This document shows, in pieces, positions 1 through 7,745 of a stretch of 64,000 nucleotides of DNA. The notes beneath the pieces were generated by a model. That model saw only the letters and a list, made by a program, of their open reading frames with translations. It was not told the DNA's origin and did no database searches. Numbering within the stretch: position 1 is the stretch's first letter; each line of letters opens with the position of its first letter. The DNA comes from Arthrobacter sp. StoSoilB19 (GTDB lineage Bacteria; Actinomycetota; Actinomycetes; Actinomycetales; Micrococcaceae). The stretch lies in assembly GCF_019977275.1 (NCBI RefSeq), contig NZ_AP024650.1, forward strand, positions 434,001 through 498,000, read 5' to 3'. Both the position numbers and the translations under genes were made by a program.

Positions 1-474
1 GGCGTCATGTTCGCGCCGCACCACCAGGCGGCGGCCGACGAGTTGCTCCGGGTGTGCAAGCCGGGAGGGTCCATAGGGCTGCTGTGCTGGACGCCGGAAG
101 GGTTCATCGGGCAGATGTTTACCGCGATGAAGCCGTTCGCTCCACCGCCCCCGCCGGGTGCGCAGCCGGCGCCGCTGTGGGGGAGCGAGGAGCATGTCCG
201 CGAACTGTTGGGCGACAGGGTTACCGAAATCCATACCCGCAAGCAGAACCTGGCGGTCAAGAGCTTCCACCAGCCCGCGGACTTCGTCAGGTACTTCAAG
301 TCCCATTATGGCCCCATGATCTCCGTGTACAAATCACTGGGCGAGGACCAGGACAAGGTCAAGGCACTGGACCAGGCCCTCACGGAGCTGGCGGACTCGT
401 TCGGCGACGCCCACGGTGATGTGCCCTTCCAGATGGAATGGGAGTACCTGCTCTTCACGGCCAGGAAAGCCTGA
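1..474 (+). CDS. Class I SAM-dependent methyltransferase, C-terminal part (5' truncated by window edge)
   Basis: The frame is open from the first base and ends at the TGA at 472-474, so only the last ~157 residues are present. The segment LLRVCKPGGSIGLL followed by a run of aromatic and Pro residues is the post-motif III strand of UbiE/Methyltransf_11-type class I methyltransferases, where a conserved xPGG turn precedes beta-5. The SAM-binding GxGxG motif lies upstream of the window. The remaining half is a variable substrate region. The substrate cannot be told. The next gene, an SRPBCC protein, begins 3 bp downstream, so the two are probably co-transcribed. The internal ATG at position 7 is unlikely to be the true start because the fold would lack its cofactor site. 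Confidence 0.75.
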   Translation, partial: GVMFAPHHQAAADELLRVCKPGGSIGLLCWTPEGFIGQMFTAMKPFAPPPPPGAQPAPLWGSEEHVRELLGDRVTEIHTRKQNLAVKSFHQPADFVRYFKSHYGPMISVYKSLGEDQDKVKALDQALTELADSFGDAHGDVPFQMEWEYLLFTARKA

Positions 475-477
475 GCC

Positions 478-909
478 ATGGCGGAGAACCATGTGGCAAC
501 GTCCGCCACCACCATCAACGCAAGTCCTGGGCGGGTGTGGGAGGTGATCACGGACCCGGCTGCCGTAAAGGAGTTCATGTTCGGGACCACGCTGGAGACC
601 GACTGGAACGTTGGAAGCCCCATCACCTGGCAGGGCGAGTGGGAAGGAAAGGCGTACCAGGACAAAGGCGAAATCCTGGCGGTTGAACCGGGACGGAAAC
701 TGGTCCACACCCATTTCAGCCCGTTGTCCGGCCAGGAGGACGAGCCGGACAACTACCACACACTCGAATGGACGCTCGAGGACCAGGGCGGCGCCACCCG
801 GCTGACACTGGCCCAGGACAGGAACCCCACCGAGGAAGCCGCCGCGCACTCGAAAGCCATGTGGGACAAGCTCCTGGCCGACGTCAAGGCGCTCGCTGAA
901 CGCCGCTGA
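478..909 (+). CDS. SRPBCC-family (AHSA1/START-like) protein
   Basis: A 143-residue protein with the N-terminal pattern of the activator-of-Hsp90 homology 1-like branch of the SRPBCC (Bet v1/START) fold: an initial beta strand with 'ASPGRVWEVITDP' and a GxxxxTxWxGE-type segment near residues 45-60. Family members bind small hydrophobic ligands or act as polyketide cyclase-like proteins. The ligand is unknown. The ATG lies 3 bp after the stop of the methyltransferase fragment, suggesting one transcript. A strong hairpin (965-1015) follows and separates the pair from the convergent PTS operon. Confidence 0.75.
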   Translation: MAENHVATSATTINASPGRVWEVITDPAAVKEFMFGTTLETDWNVGSPITWQGEWEGKAYQDKGEILAVEPGRKLVHTHFSPLSGQEDEPDNYHTLEWTLEDQGGATRLTLAQDRNPTEEAAAHSKAMWDKLLADVKALAERR

Positions 910-964
910 CCCGCCCGCCCTTGGAACCAACGCTTAACCGGGGTGCCCAACGCTTAAAAGCCAA

Positions 965-1015
965 GCGGCCGCCGTCGGATGTTCTTCCAATGGGGGAACA
1001 TCCGACGGCGGCCGC
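965..1015. terminator. Strong bidirectional hairpin between convergent genes
   Basis: A perfect 20-bp inverted repeat (965-984 with 996-1015, loop of 11 nt) sits between the stop of the SRPBCC gene (909, plus strand) and the stop of ptsH (1052, minus strand). There is no long T run, which is common in high-GC actinobacteria. Position and symmetry support a shared terminator. Confidence 0.75.
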
Positions 1016-1051
1016 CGGCTTGTGTGCTGCCCTCAGGCAGCGTGGCTGCTG

Positions 1052-1327
1052 CTAGGCGTCGTGGTCCGTTTCCAGGATCTGCACCAGGTGGTCCAGCGCA
1101 TCGTCCGCACCGGCACCTTCGGCGCGGAGCACCACCACGTCGCCGTGCGACGCGCCCAGGCTCATAAGGGACAGGATGCTGGCGGCGTCCATCGCCTCGT
1201 CGACCGGCTCGCCTTCACGGGCGATGGTGATGTCCAGGTCGTACTCGCCGGCTGCCTCTGCAAAGATGGCGGCGGGGCGGGCGTGCAGGCCCACGCGGCT
1301 GGCGACGGTTGCGGTGCGTTCTGGCAT
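1052..1327 (-). CDS. ptsH: Phosphocarrier protein HPr
   Basis: A 91-residue HPr, the normal family length, that relays phosphate from enzyme I to the EIIA domains of the sugar PTS in the cytoplasm. The active-site motif GLHARPA is at residues 13-19 with phospho-accepting His15. A SILSLMSLG segment around residue 46 corresponds to the regulatory Ser46 helix, although actinobacteria generally lack HPr kinase. An AAAGGAG ribosome-binding site precedes the ATG. The gene lies 67 bp downstream of the fructose IIABC gene on the same strand, so it is the last gene of the fru operon, an arrangement seen in other actinobacteria. Confidence 0.93.
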   Translation of the reverse strand: MPERTATVASRVGLHARPAAIFAEAAGEYDLDITIAREGEPVDEAMDAASILSLMSLGASHGDVVVLRAEGAGADDALDHLVQILETDHDA

Positions 1328-1394
1328 TGTTGCTCCTTTAGTCTTTCGGCGTGCTGAGGGTTCAGCGGCCGGTGGGGTATGCGGCTAAGCCGGT

Positions 1395-3491
1395 TCAGAC
1401 GGTTACGGGAACCGGTTCAACCGTATCAACGGTCTTCTTGACTGCCCAGCGCTTCAGGGCGATGACCGACAGCGCGGTGATCACCGTGCCGACGGCGATT
1501 GAGACGACGAACATCAGGAAGTTGTCGATGGCGAAGAACACGAAGAGTCCGCCGTGGGGTGCTTTGGACCCGACGCCCGCCGCCATCGAGATGGCTCCGG
1601 TCACGGCCCCGCCCAGCATGCTGGCGGGGATGACGCGCAGCGGGTCGGCTGCGGCGAAGGGGATTGCACCTTCGGAGATGAAGGAGGCCCCCAGCAGCCA
1701 GGCGGCCTTGCCGTTTTCCTGCTCAGCCAGGCTGAAGAGCTTCTTGTTCAGGACGGTGGAGGCCAGTGCCATGGCCAGCGGGGGAACCATGCCGGACGCC
1801 ATGACGGCTGCCATGATCTGCCACGGTGCCTGGTTGTCCATGGTTGCTGCACCCAGGCCGGCGACGGCGAAGGAGTAGGCAACCTTGTTGACCGGTCCGC
1901 CGAGGTCGAAGCACATCATCAGGCCCAGGATTACGCCCAGGGCGATGGCGCCGGCGCCGGTCAGGCCCGACAGCCACGCGTTCAGGCCCTTGGTGATGGC
2001 CACGATCGGTCCGCCAAGGATGACGAACATCAGGCCGGAAGCCACCAGGGATGCCAGCAGCGGGATGATGACCACCGGCATCAGGCCGCGCAGCCACCGG
2101 GCCACCTGCAGGCGGCCCACCACGTGGGCGATGTAACCGGCGAGCAGGCCGCCGACGATACCGCCGAGGAAGCCGGCTCCCATGAATCCGGCCACTGCAC
2201 CGGCAACGAAGCCGGGGGCGATACCCGGACGGTCAGCGATCGCGTAGGCGATGTAGCCGGCCAGCGCCGGGACCAGGAAGCCCAGTGAAAGCGCACCGAT
2301 CTTGAACAGCACCGCGCCCAGGTAGGCGCCCAGCGGGCCCCAGGCGTTGTCAGGGAACTCGGTGGGCAGGTTGAAGAGGCTGTTCTGGACCACTATGTTG
2401 TCTGCGTACTTGGTGATCAGGTAGCCGCCCATGAGGAAGCCGAGGGCGATCAGGAGGCCACCACCTGCCACGAACGGAATCATGTAGCTGACACCGGTGA
2501 GCAGGGCCTTCTTGAGCTTCTGCCCGATGTGCTCGCCCTTTTCCTCAGCCTCGTGCTCGGCCTGCTCCTCAGCCCCGAAGTGCGGGACGCGCCGGGCATT
2601 GGGGTTGTCGGCTGCGGCGAGCGCTTCCTGGACCATCTTGTCCGGCTCGTCGATGCCGCGCTTCACGGGGGCGTTGATGACGGGCTTGCCGGCGAAGCGC
2701 TCCTTGCCGCGCACGTCAACGTCCACGGCGAAGATCACGGCGTCCGCCGCGGCGATGACGGCGGGGTCCAGCGCCTTGGCGCCGGAGGAACCCTGGGTTT
2801 CCACCTGCAGGTCCACGCCTGCTTCCCTGGCGGCTGCCACGAGGGAATCGGCCGCCATGTAGGTGTGTGCGATGCCGGTGGGGCATGCGGTGACGGCGAC
2901 GAGGCGCTTCGGGCCCTTGCCGGCGGAACCTGCCGATGCCCCTGCGGGCGCACCGGCAGCAGCCGGGGAACCGGTTGAACCGACGCCGGCGCCAACCGGG
3001 ACTGCGTCAGCGGGGGCGGGTGCGGCGTGTGCGGCCGGCTTGTCAGCCAGTGCGCCTTCGACCAGTTCCACAATCTCCGTTTCCGATGAAGCGTTGCGGA
3101 GGGCTGCGGTGAAGTCCTTCTTGATCAGGGACCGTGCCAGCTTGGACAGCAGCTTCAGGTGCTCCTGGTCCGCGCCGTCCGGAGCGGCAATGAAGAACAC
3201 CAGGTCTGCCGGTCCGTCCTTGGCGCCGAAGTCCACCTTCGGGTTGAGCCGGGCCATGGCCAGGGTGGGCACGGTGACCGCTGCAGAGCGGCAGTGCGGG
3301 ATGGCGATGCCGCCGGGGATTCCGGTGGCCGTCTTCTGCTCGCGGGCGAAGGCGTCTGCGAACAGGCCTTCGACTTCTGAGGCGCGTCCGGCGGCAGCTA
3401 CCTTGCTTGCCAGATGCCGGATCACCGTTTCGGGGGCATTGCCCAGGTTCTGGTCGAGCTCGACCAGTTCCGTGGTGATGAGCTGGGTCAC
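1395..3491 (-). CDS. fruA: PTS fructose transporter, fused IIA-IIB-IIC
   Basis: A single 698-residue polypeptide carries all three fructose-specific PTS units, importing fructose as fructose 1-phosphate. Domain order: EIIA type 2 (about 1-150; phospho-His66 in GGIAIPHCR), a Pro/Ala/Gly linker, EIIB (about 195-295; phospho-Cys203 in VTACPTGIAHTYMAA), then a membrane EIIC (about 330-690) with repeated hydrophobic helices starting at the GVSYMIPFVAGGG motif. I chose the GTG at 3491 because it begins 2 bp after the fruK stop, has a GAAAGGA box just upstream, and starts with the conserved IIA N terminus. The frame stays open further upstream but only as overlap with fruK. Confidence 0.94.
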   Translation of the reverse strand: MTQLITTELVELDQNLGNAPETVIRHLASKVAAAGRASEVEGLFADAFAREQKTATGIPGGIAIPHCRSAAVTVPTLAMARLNPKVDFGAKDGPADLVFFIAAPDGADQEHLKLLSKLARSLIKKDFTAALRNASSETEIVELVEGALADKPAAHAAPAPADAVPVGAGVGSTGSPAAAGAPAGASAGSAGKGPKRLVAVTACPTGIAHTYMAADSLVAAAREAGVDLQVETQGSSGAKALDPAVIAAADAVIFAVDVDVRGKERFAGKPVINAPVKRGIDEPDKMVQEALAAADNPNARRVPHFGAEEQAEHEAEEKGEHIGQKLKKALLTGVSYMIPFVAGGGLLIALGFLMGGYLITKYADNIVVQNSLFNLPTEFPDNAWGPLGAYLGAVLFKIGALSLGFLVPALAGYIAYAIADRPGIAPGFVAGAVAGFMGAGFLGGIVGGLLAGYIAHVVGRLQVARWLRGLMPVVIIPLLASLVASGLMFVILGGPIVAITKGLNAWLSGLTGAGAIALGVILGLMMCFDLGGPVNKVAYSFAVAGLGAATMDNQAPWQIMAAVMASGMVPPLAMALASTVLNKKLFSLAEQENGKAAWLLGASFISEGAIPFAAADPLRVIPASMLGGAVTGAISMAAGVGSKAPHGGLFVFFAIDNFLMFVVSIAVGTVITALSVIALKRWAVKKTVDTVEPVPVTV

Positions 3492-3493
3492 TG

Positions 3494-4531
3494 TCAATCC
3501 TTTCGAAGGGCCGTGATGGTTACGGCATCCGGGGTGGTTTGGTTTACTGCCGGAACAGTGGAACCCGGCAGGGAGGCAGCGGCGGCACCATGGGCCACCG
3601 CCTGGCGAAGGCAGTCGGCCGGGGCGGCGCCCCGGCCGTGGGCAAGCAGGTAGCCGGCAAGAGCGGAATCGCCCGCGCCAACCGTGCTGACCGCGGCGAC
3701 CGGCGGGTGCGTGGCCAGCCACGCGCCGTCGGCCGTAACAAGGACAGCTCCCTTGGAACCGAGAGTTGCCAGCACAGCACCCACACCGGAACGTACGACG
3801 GCGGCTGCGGCGGCCGCGGCAGCAGCCGGGTCCGCTTCCAGTTCGTCACCGGAGGCCGGGGCGAAGCCGGCGGCTGCGGCCAGCTCCGCCAGTTCCTCGG
3901 CATTGGGCTTGAGGAGGTCCGGTTTCCCGGAACCTGTGGTTGTTCCGCCGCCGGTGCCTGGTCCGCCGCTGGTTCCGGCGTCAGAGGCGCCGTTGCCAGT
4001 CAACGCGGCGGCCAGGGGCGCCCCGGAGGAGTCGACGGCGATCAGCGGCGCAGTGCCGTTGCCCGCCTCCCGGATCCGCCGGGCCACCGTGGCGTAGAAG
4101 TTGTCCGGGAATCCAGGCGGCAGCGAGCCGGCCAGGACCACCCAGCTGGCACCGCGGGAGCTTTCCAGCAGCAGCTTGACGAGGGCTTCCTGCTGGTCGG
4201 CGGCCAGGACGGGGCCGGGTTCGTTGATCTTGGTGGTCACGCCGCCGGGCTCGGTGAGCGCCACGTTGGTGCGCAGCGGCTCATCGATGGGGAGCGAGAC
4301 GAAGGGAACTGCGCTTTCACGCAGGCCGGCGAGGACGGGATCGCTGTCCGCCCCGGGGAGGACGGCAAGCGACTCCAGGCCGGAAGCCACCAGTGCACGG
4401 GAGACGTTGACGCCCTTGCCGCCGGACTCCTGGCGGACGGAGACGGCGCGCTGCACCTCACCCCTTTCCAGCGGGCCCGGGAGGGCGACGGTCCGGTCAA
4501 GGCTGGGGTTGGCCGTGAAGGTGATGATCAT
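3494..4531 (-). CDS. fruK: 1-phosphofructokinase (PfkB family)
   Basis: This enzyme phosphorylates fructose 1-phosphate, the product of the adjacent PTS transporter, to fructose 1,6-bisphosphate. It has 345 residues. The N terminus MIITFTANPSLDRT and the GGKGVNVSRAL substrate-binding segment (about 38-48) are characteristic of the FruK/LacC branch. The C-terminal GAGDS motif supplies the catalytic base Asp288. A Gly/Ser/Thr-rich insertion around residues 185-205 is longer than usual and is probably a loop. The start overlaps the DeoR-type regulator by 4 bp and the stop is 2 bp from fruA, so translation of the three genes is probably coupled. Confidence 0.93.
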   Translation of the reverse strand: MIITFTANPSLDRTVALPGPLERGEVQRAVSVRQESGGKGVNVSRALVASGLESLAVLPGADSDPVLAGLRESAVPFVSLPIDEPLRTNVALTEPGGVTTKINEPGPVLAADQQEALVKLLLESSRGASWVVLAGSLPPGFPDNFYATVARRIREAGNGTAPLIAVDSSGAPLAAALTGNGASDAGTSGGPGTGGGTTTGSGKPDLLKPNAEELAELAAAAGFAPASGDELEADPAAAAAAAAAVVRSGVGAVLATLGSKGAVLVTADGAWLATHPPVAAVSTVGAGDSALAGYLLAHGRGAAPADCLRQAVAHGAAAASLPGSTVPAVNQTTPDAVTITALRKD

Positions 4532-5334
4532 GCGACCACCACGTCTACGCCGGCATCTTCCAGGGCGGCTGCGAGCTCAGGTCCGGGTTCACTGTCTGTG
4601 ATCAAGGTGTCCAGATCTTTCAGGGAGGCGAACTGGACCAGGGTTTCCGTGTCCAGCTTGGAGGAGTCGGCCAGCACCACAATGCGGCGTGCCGACTGGA
4701 CGAAGGCTGCCTTGACGGCTGCTTCTTCAGGATCGGGAGTGCTGACACCAAAAGTGGCGTGGATGCCATTGGTGCCGATGAACGCTAGGTCGGGGCGGAT
4801 GCGGGCGGCGGCGTTCACGGTTGCCTGCCCCACGGCCACCTGGGTGATTCCGCGGACCCGGCCGCCCAGGATCTGCAGGGCAACGCCGGGAACGTTGGAG
4901 AGCTTGCTGGCGATGGGGACGGCGTGGGTGATGACCACCAGTTCGTGGTGGGGTCCGTTCCCGTCGGAAGGTTCGACGGCGGTGCGCCGCGCCAGCATGT
5001 CTGCCAGCACCTCGGTGGTGGTGCCGCCGTCCATGAGGACGCTGGCGGACGAGTTCCGGGGGATCAGGGCCAGGGCGGCTTCGGCAATCCGGATTTTTTG
5101 GTCCGGCCGCTGGATGGCCCGGTCAGTAACGCTTTCCTCGGTGGTGCTGAAGCGGTCTGCCGCTACCGCGCCGCCGTGGACACGGCGGACAGTGCCGGCA
5201 TTTTCCAGGGCTGCAAGGTCCCGGCGGACTGTTTCGGTGGTGATACTGAAGCGCTCAGCCAGCAGGGTCACACTGACCCGGCCACTGCCGGCGACAAGCT
5301 CGGCAATCTTTTGCTGGCGCTCCTCGGCGAACAC
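4528..5334 (-). CDS. fruR: DeoR/GlpR-family transcriptional regulator of the fructose operon
   Basis: A 268-residue repressor, the usual DeoR length. The N-terminal winged helix-turn-helix is visible as FAEERQQKIAELV then LAERFSITTETVRRDLAALE (about 2-60), followed by the typical RVHGGAV hinge. The C-terminal DeoRC sugar-phosphate sensor (about 80-265) includes the family's LMDGGTTT and DSSKL segments. It is the first gene of the fruR-fruK-fruA-ptsH operon and should respond to fructose 1-phosphate or a related sugar phosphate, as for other FruR proteins of this type. A perfect dyad overlaps the promoter at 5443-5468, consistent with autoregulation. Confidence 0.88.
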   Translation of the reverse strand: MFAEERQQKIAELVAGSGRVSVTLLAERFSITTETVRRDLAALENAGTVRRVHGGAVAADRFSTTEESVTDRAIQRPDQKIRIAEAALALIPRNSSASVLMDGGTTTEVLADMLARRTAVEPSDGNGPHHELVVITHAVPIASKLSNVPGVALQILGGRVRGITQVAVGQATVNAAARIRPDLAFIGTNGIHATFGVSTPDPEEAAVKAAFVQSARRIVVLADSSKLDTETLVQFASLKDLDTLITDSEPGPELAAALEDAGVDVVVA

Positions 5335-5426
5335 GTACCCTCCGTTGCGTAGGTCCTGCTGTTTCTGTTGCCTTGCGGGTTCCCGACATCGACGTGACTG
5401 GCATCACATCGATGTTGAGTTACTTG

Positions 5427-5468
5427 ACTTTATCTTTGCTTCTGTTGGTTTGTCAATGGAAACCAACA
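5427..5468 (-). promoter_or_regulatory. fru operon promoter with overlapping operator dyad
   Basis: A perfect inverted repeat TGTTGGTTT/AAACCAACA occupies 5443-5451 and 5460-5468 with an 8-nt spacer. Read on the minus strand, a consensus -35 TTGACA (plus positions 5451-5456) lies within the dyad. A -10-like TAAAGT (5427-5432) follows at 18-bp spacing, about 93 bp before the fruR start. A repressor on the dyad would cover the -35 box. A second small palindrome, ACATCGATGT, lies at 5406-5415. Confidence 0.6.
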
Positions 5469-5513
5469 TGAAACAATATTTGCGTTTCTTGGGGGACGTT
5501 GCCGGGAATGGCG

Positions 5514-5550
5514 AAAGCCAGGCTGGACAGGTTCTGTCCAGCCCGGCTTT
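5514..5550. terminator. Hairpin terminator downstream of the DUF6458 gene
   Basis: A perfect 10-bp stem (5521-5530 with 5534-5543, 3-nt loop) is extended by an outer AAAGCC/GGCTTT pair with one mismatch. It lies between the stop of the minus-strand DUF6458 gene (5602) and the fru promoter, where it would insulate the operon from read-through. Confidence 0.65.
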
Positions 5551-5601
5551 CCGGGTTTTCATCGACGCCTCTCCGGGCACCTGCCCCGAATTGCGCCTTG
5601 C

Positions 5602-5859
5602 TTAGACGCCGCCGTCGCGGCTTTCGTGCCGCGTGATGCGCTCGCCGGTATTGGGGTCAATGACGGAGCGGGACTCGCTCACGCGGCGGCTGCGGCCGGG
5701 GGAAGCGAGGATGAGCGAAGCGATCAGTCCGATCACGCCCACGGCCATCAGGATGTAGCCCACCAGCTGCTGGTCCACGAATGGAATCAGCCCTGGAGCA
5801 ACGGCCCAGGCAAGGATGGCGCCGAGGGCGATGAGGAAGATTGACGAGCCGATTCTCAT
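5602..5859 (-). CDS. DUF6458-family small membrane protein
   Basis: An 85-residue protein starting MRIGSSIFLIALGAILAWA, with two hydrophobic helices (about 5-23 and 33-52) and a basic, Arg/Ser-rich cytoplasmic tail. This matches the actinobacterial DUF6458 family (MRxGxSIxLIAxGAIL start). Function is unknown. It is monocistronic: a hairpin terminator lies downstream, and upstream is a 172-bp gap to the divergent esterase gene that probably carries both promoters. Confidence 0.75.
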   Translation of the reverse strand: MRIGSSIFLIALGAILAWAVAPGLIPFVDQQLVGYILMAVGVIGLIASLILASPGRSRRVSESRSVIDPNTGERITRHESRDGGV

Positions 5860-6031
5860 GACTTGCTCCTTAGGGCCGCGTCCTGCGCGGCGCTGGTAGG
5901 GCCTGACGGAAAGGTGGTGCGTACACTTCGAAAGCTAAGCCTGCTGTCTGTCAAGCGTCACGCTACCTCCCTGTGATTCCGGATTCAACGACCCGCCCGG
6001 GACGGCGCGGTTCCATGGCTAGGCTTGTCCG

Positions 6032-6649
6032 GTGGAAACAGTTGTGTGGTCCAGGCCGGAAGGGCAACGCGCCGGCACTCCCTTACTGGTGATGATGCAT
6101 GGATACGGGACGGACGAGTCGCGGATGGTGCGCCTGTTCGAGTACCTGCCGCAGGAGTTCACCTTCGCGGCGCTGCGGGCCCCCATGCCCATCGGCGACC
6201 ACTGGGGCTGGTTCCTGCTCGACTACTTCCTGGCCAACGACTTTGCGGACGTCATCTCGGCCGCCAACGCGGTGCACGCCTGGATCAGTTCCGTCAAGGA
6301 CCGGCACAGCAGCGTCAGCCTCATGGGGTACTCCCAGGGCATGGCCATGGCCAGCACCCTCCTGCGGCTGCATCCCGAAGACTATAAGGCCGTCGTGGGG
6401 CTGTCCGGCTTCGTACTCAACAACGAGCTCCTCTCCGTGATGGATTCGTTCGAGGCCAAGCCGCCGTTCTTCTGGGGCCGGGACAAGGCGGACCTGGTAA
6501 TTAACGAAGACGCCGTTGCCTACACCGCCGAATGGCTCGAAAAGAACACGCTGTTGACTGCCCGCACCTACCCGGGGATGGGGCACGCCATGTCCAAGGC
6601 GGAAATGGTGGACGTCAGCGCCTTCCTGCGCCATTACGTGCTGCGCTGA
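6032..6649 (+). CDS. Alpha/beta hydrolase, phospholipase/carboxylesterase type
   Basis: A 205-residue serine hydrolase of the small carboxylesterase/acyl-protein thioesterase branch. The oxyanion-hole HGYG motif is near residue 24. The nucleophile elbow is GYSQG (about residue 97), with the catalytic Asp and His expected in the C-terminal third (GMGHAMS near residue 186). There is no signal peptide, so it is cytoplasmic. The natural substrate is not evident. The GTG at 6032 gives the expected full fold. The gene stands alone, followed by the regulatory region of the alpha-glucoside genes. Confidence 0.82.
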   Translation: METVVWSRPEGQRAGTPLLVMMHGYGTDESRMVRLFEYLPQEFTFAALRAPMPIGDHWGWFLLDYFLANDFADVISAANAVHAWISSVKDRHSSVSLMGYSQGMAMASTLLRLHPEDYKAVVGLSGFVLNNELLSVMDSFEAKPPFFWGRDKADLVINEDAVAYTAEWLEKNTLLTARTYPGMGHAMSKAEMVDVSAFLRHYVLR

Positions 6650-6699
6650 CCCCTATGCTGCTGCATGGCCGTGGGCAGTTGTGTGAACGGCTAAAAAAA

Positions 6700-6730
6700 C
6701 ATTTGCAAGTCAAATTTGCAAGCGCTTACA
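6700..6730 (+). promoter_or_regulatory. LacI-family-type operator upstream of the beta-PGM/GH65 genes
   Basis: The near-perfect palindrome TGCAAGCGCTTACA at 6717-6730 fits the LacI/GalR operator pattern with a central CG step. A second partial copy of the left half (ATTTGCAAG) lies just upstream at 6701-6709. The sites are about 140-165 bp before the beta-phosphoglucomutase start. No LacI-type gene is present in the window, so the regulator must be encoded elsewhere. Confidence 0.55.
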
Positions 6731-6867
6731 CTCGTCTACGGCCATGATCGGTCCTGCAGTGGGCGGGCAAGGAAGCGATGCTGTGCGCAAATGCGCCGGC
6801 AGCACCTTCCTTCAGGCTGTCCCGGCAGGGCCGGTAGTCCGCAACCCGAGAGGACACCGCACTGCTG

Positions 6868-7605
6868 ATGACACAACAAACTGCAGCTGATACCGCCGCC
6901 TGGACCGGCGCGGCAGCAATCCTGTTTGACCTGGACGGGGTGCTGACGCCCACGGCCACTGTGCATGAGCGTGCCTGGCAGGAACTGTTCGACGGATACC
7001 TGGCCTCGCAGCCGGGGGTCTCCGGTTACAGCGAAAGCGACTACTTCGACCACATCGACGGCAAGCCCCGCTTTGACGGAGTGCGCGACTTCCTGGCCTC
7101 CCGGGGACTCACGCTGCCGGAAGGCCCGCTGGATGACGACCCTTCCAACGACACGGTCCAGGGCCTGGGCAACCGGAAGAACGCCATCTTCAACGACATC
7201 GTGAGCGCCGGCGTCGAACCGTTCGAAGGCTCCGTGCGCTTCCTCCAGGCTGCGCTTGAGCGCGGACTCAAGGTCGCCGTCGTCTCCTCCTCCCGCAATG
7301 CCCCCGCCGTCCTGAAGGCCGCCGGACTCAGCCACCATTTCGCCGTCGTAGTGGACGGGGTGGTGGCCGCAGAGCGTGGCCTCCCCGGAAAGCCAAGCCC
7401 GGCCACCTACGAATACGCAGCCAAGCTGCTGGACCTGTCCAGCTCCGGGTGCGTGGTGGTGGAAGACGCCGTGTCCGGCGTGCAGGCCGGACACGCGGGA
7501 TCGTTCCACTCGGTCATTGGCGTGGACCGGGGCGCAGGGCGGCAGACGCTGCTCGATGCCGGAGCCACCCTGGTGGTCAACGACCTCCAGGAACTTCTTC
7601 CCTAA
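6868..7605 (+). CDS. pgmB: Beta-phosphoglucomutase family HAD hydrolase
   Basis: A 245-residue HAD-superfamily mutase. The phosphorylated nucleophile motif FDLDGVLTPTA is at about residues 19-29, with the second Asp acting as acid/base. A helical cap follows, then motif II (VVSSSRN, about 140) and the lysine/acidic motifs KPSPATY and VVEDAVSGV (about 176-210). Its likely role is to convert beta-glucose 1-phosphate to glucose 6-phosphate. The next gene encodes a GH65 phosphorylase that would produce beta-glucose 1-phosphate, a classic pairing for maltose, trehalose or kojibiose use. The ATG at 6868 gives the expected N terminus. Confidence 0.87.
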   Translation: MTQQTAADTAAWTGAAAILFDLDGVLTPTATVHERAWQELFDGYLASQPGVSGYSESDYFDHIDGKPRFDGVRDFLASRGLTLPEGPLDDDPSNDTVQGLGNRKNAIFNDIVSAGVEPFEGSVRFLQAALERGLKVAVVSSSRNAPAVLKAAGLSHHFAVVVDGVVAAERGLPGKPSPATYEYAAKLLDLSSSGCVVVEDAVSGVQAGHAGSFHSVIGVDRGAGRQTLLDAGATLVVNDLQELLP

Positions 7606-7745
7606 ACCCGCCGCCAGAAACCCCGTTGCCTTCCCCCGGGCAACCCCTGCTGCTTCCCCGGCAGCACCAATTCGAATACCGCATTCCCCCGAATATTCCG
7701 TGCCGGCCCGCCCGCCCGCACGGCATCGCCAAAAGGACCCCGACC

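Noticed and set aside
3539..5605. Long plus-strand open frame (about 688 codons) opposite fruK and fruR
   Set aside because: It is antisense to well-supported genes; its translation is Gly/Arg/Gln-rich with no family similarity. High GC makes such shadow frames common.
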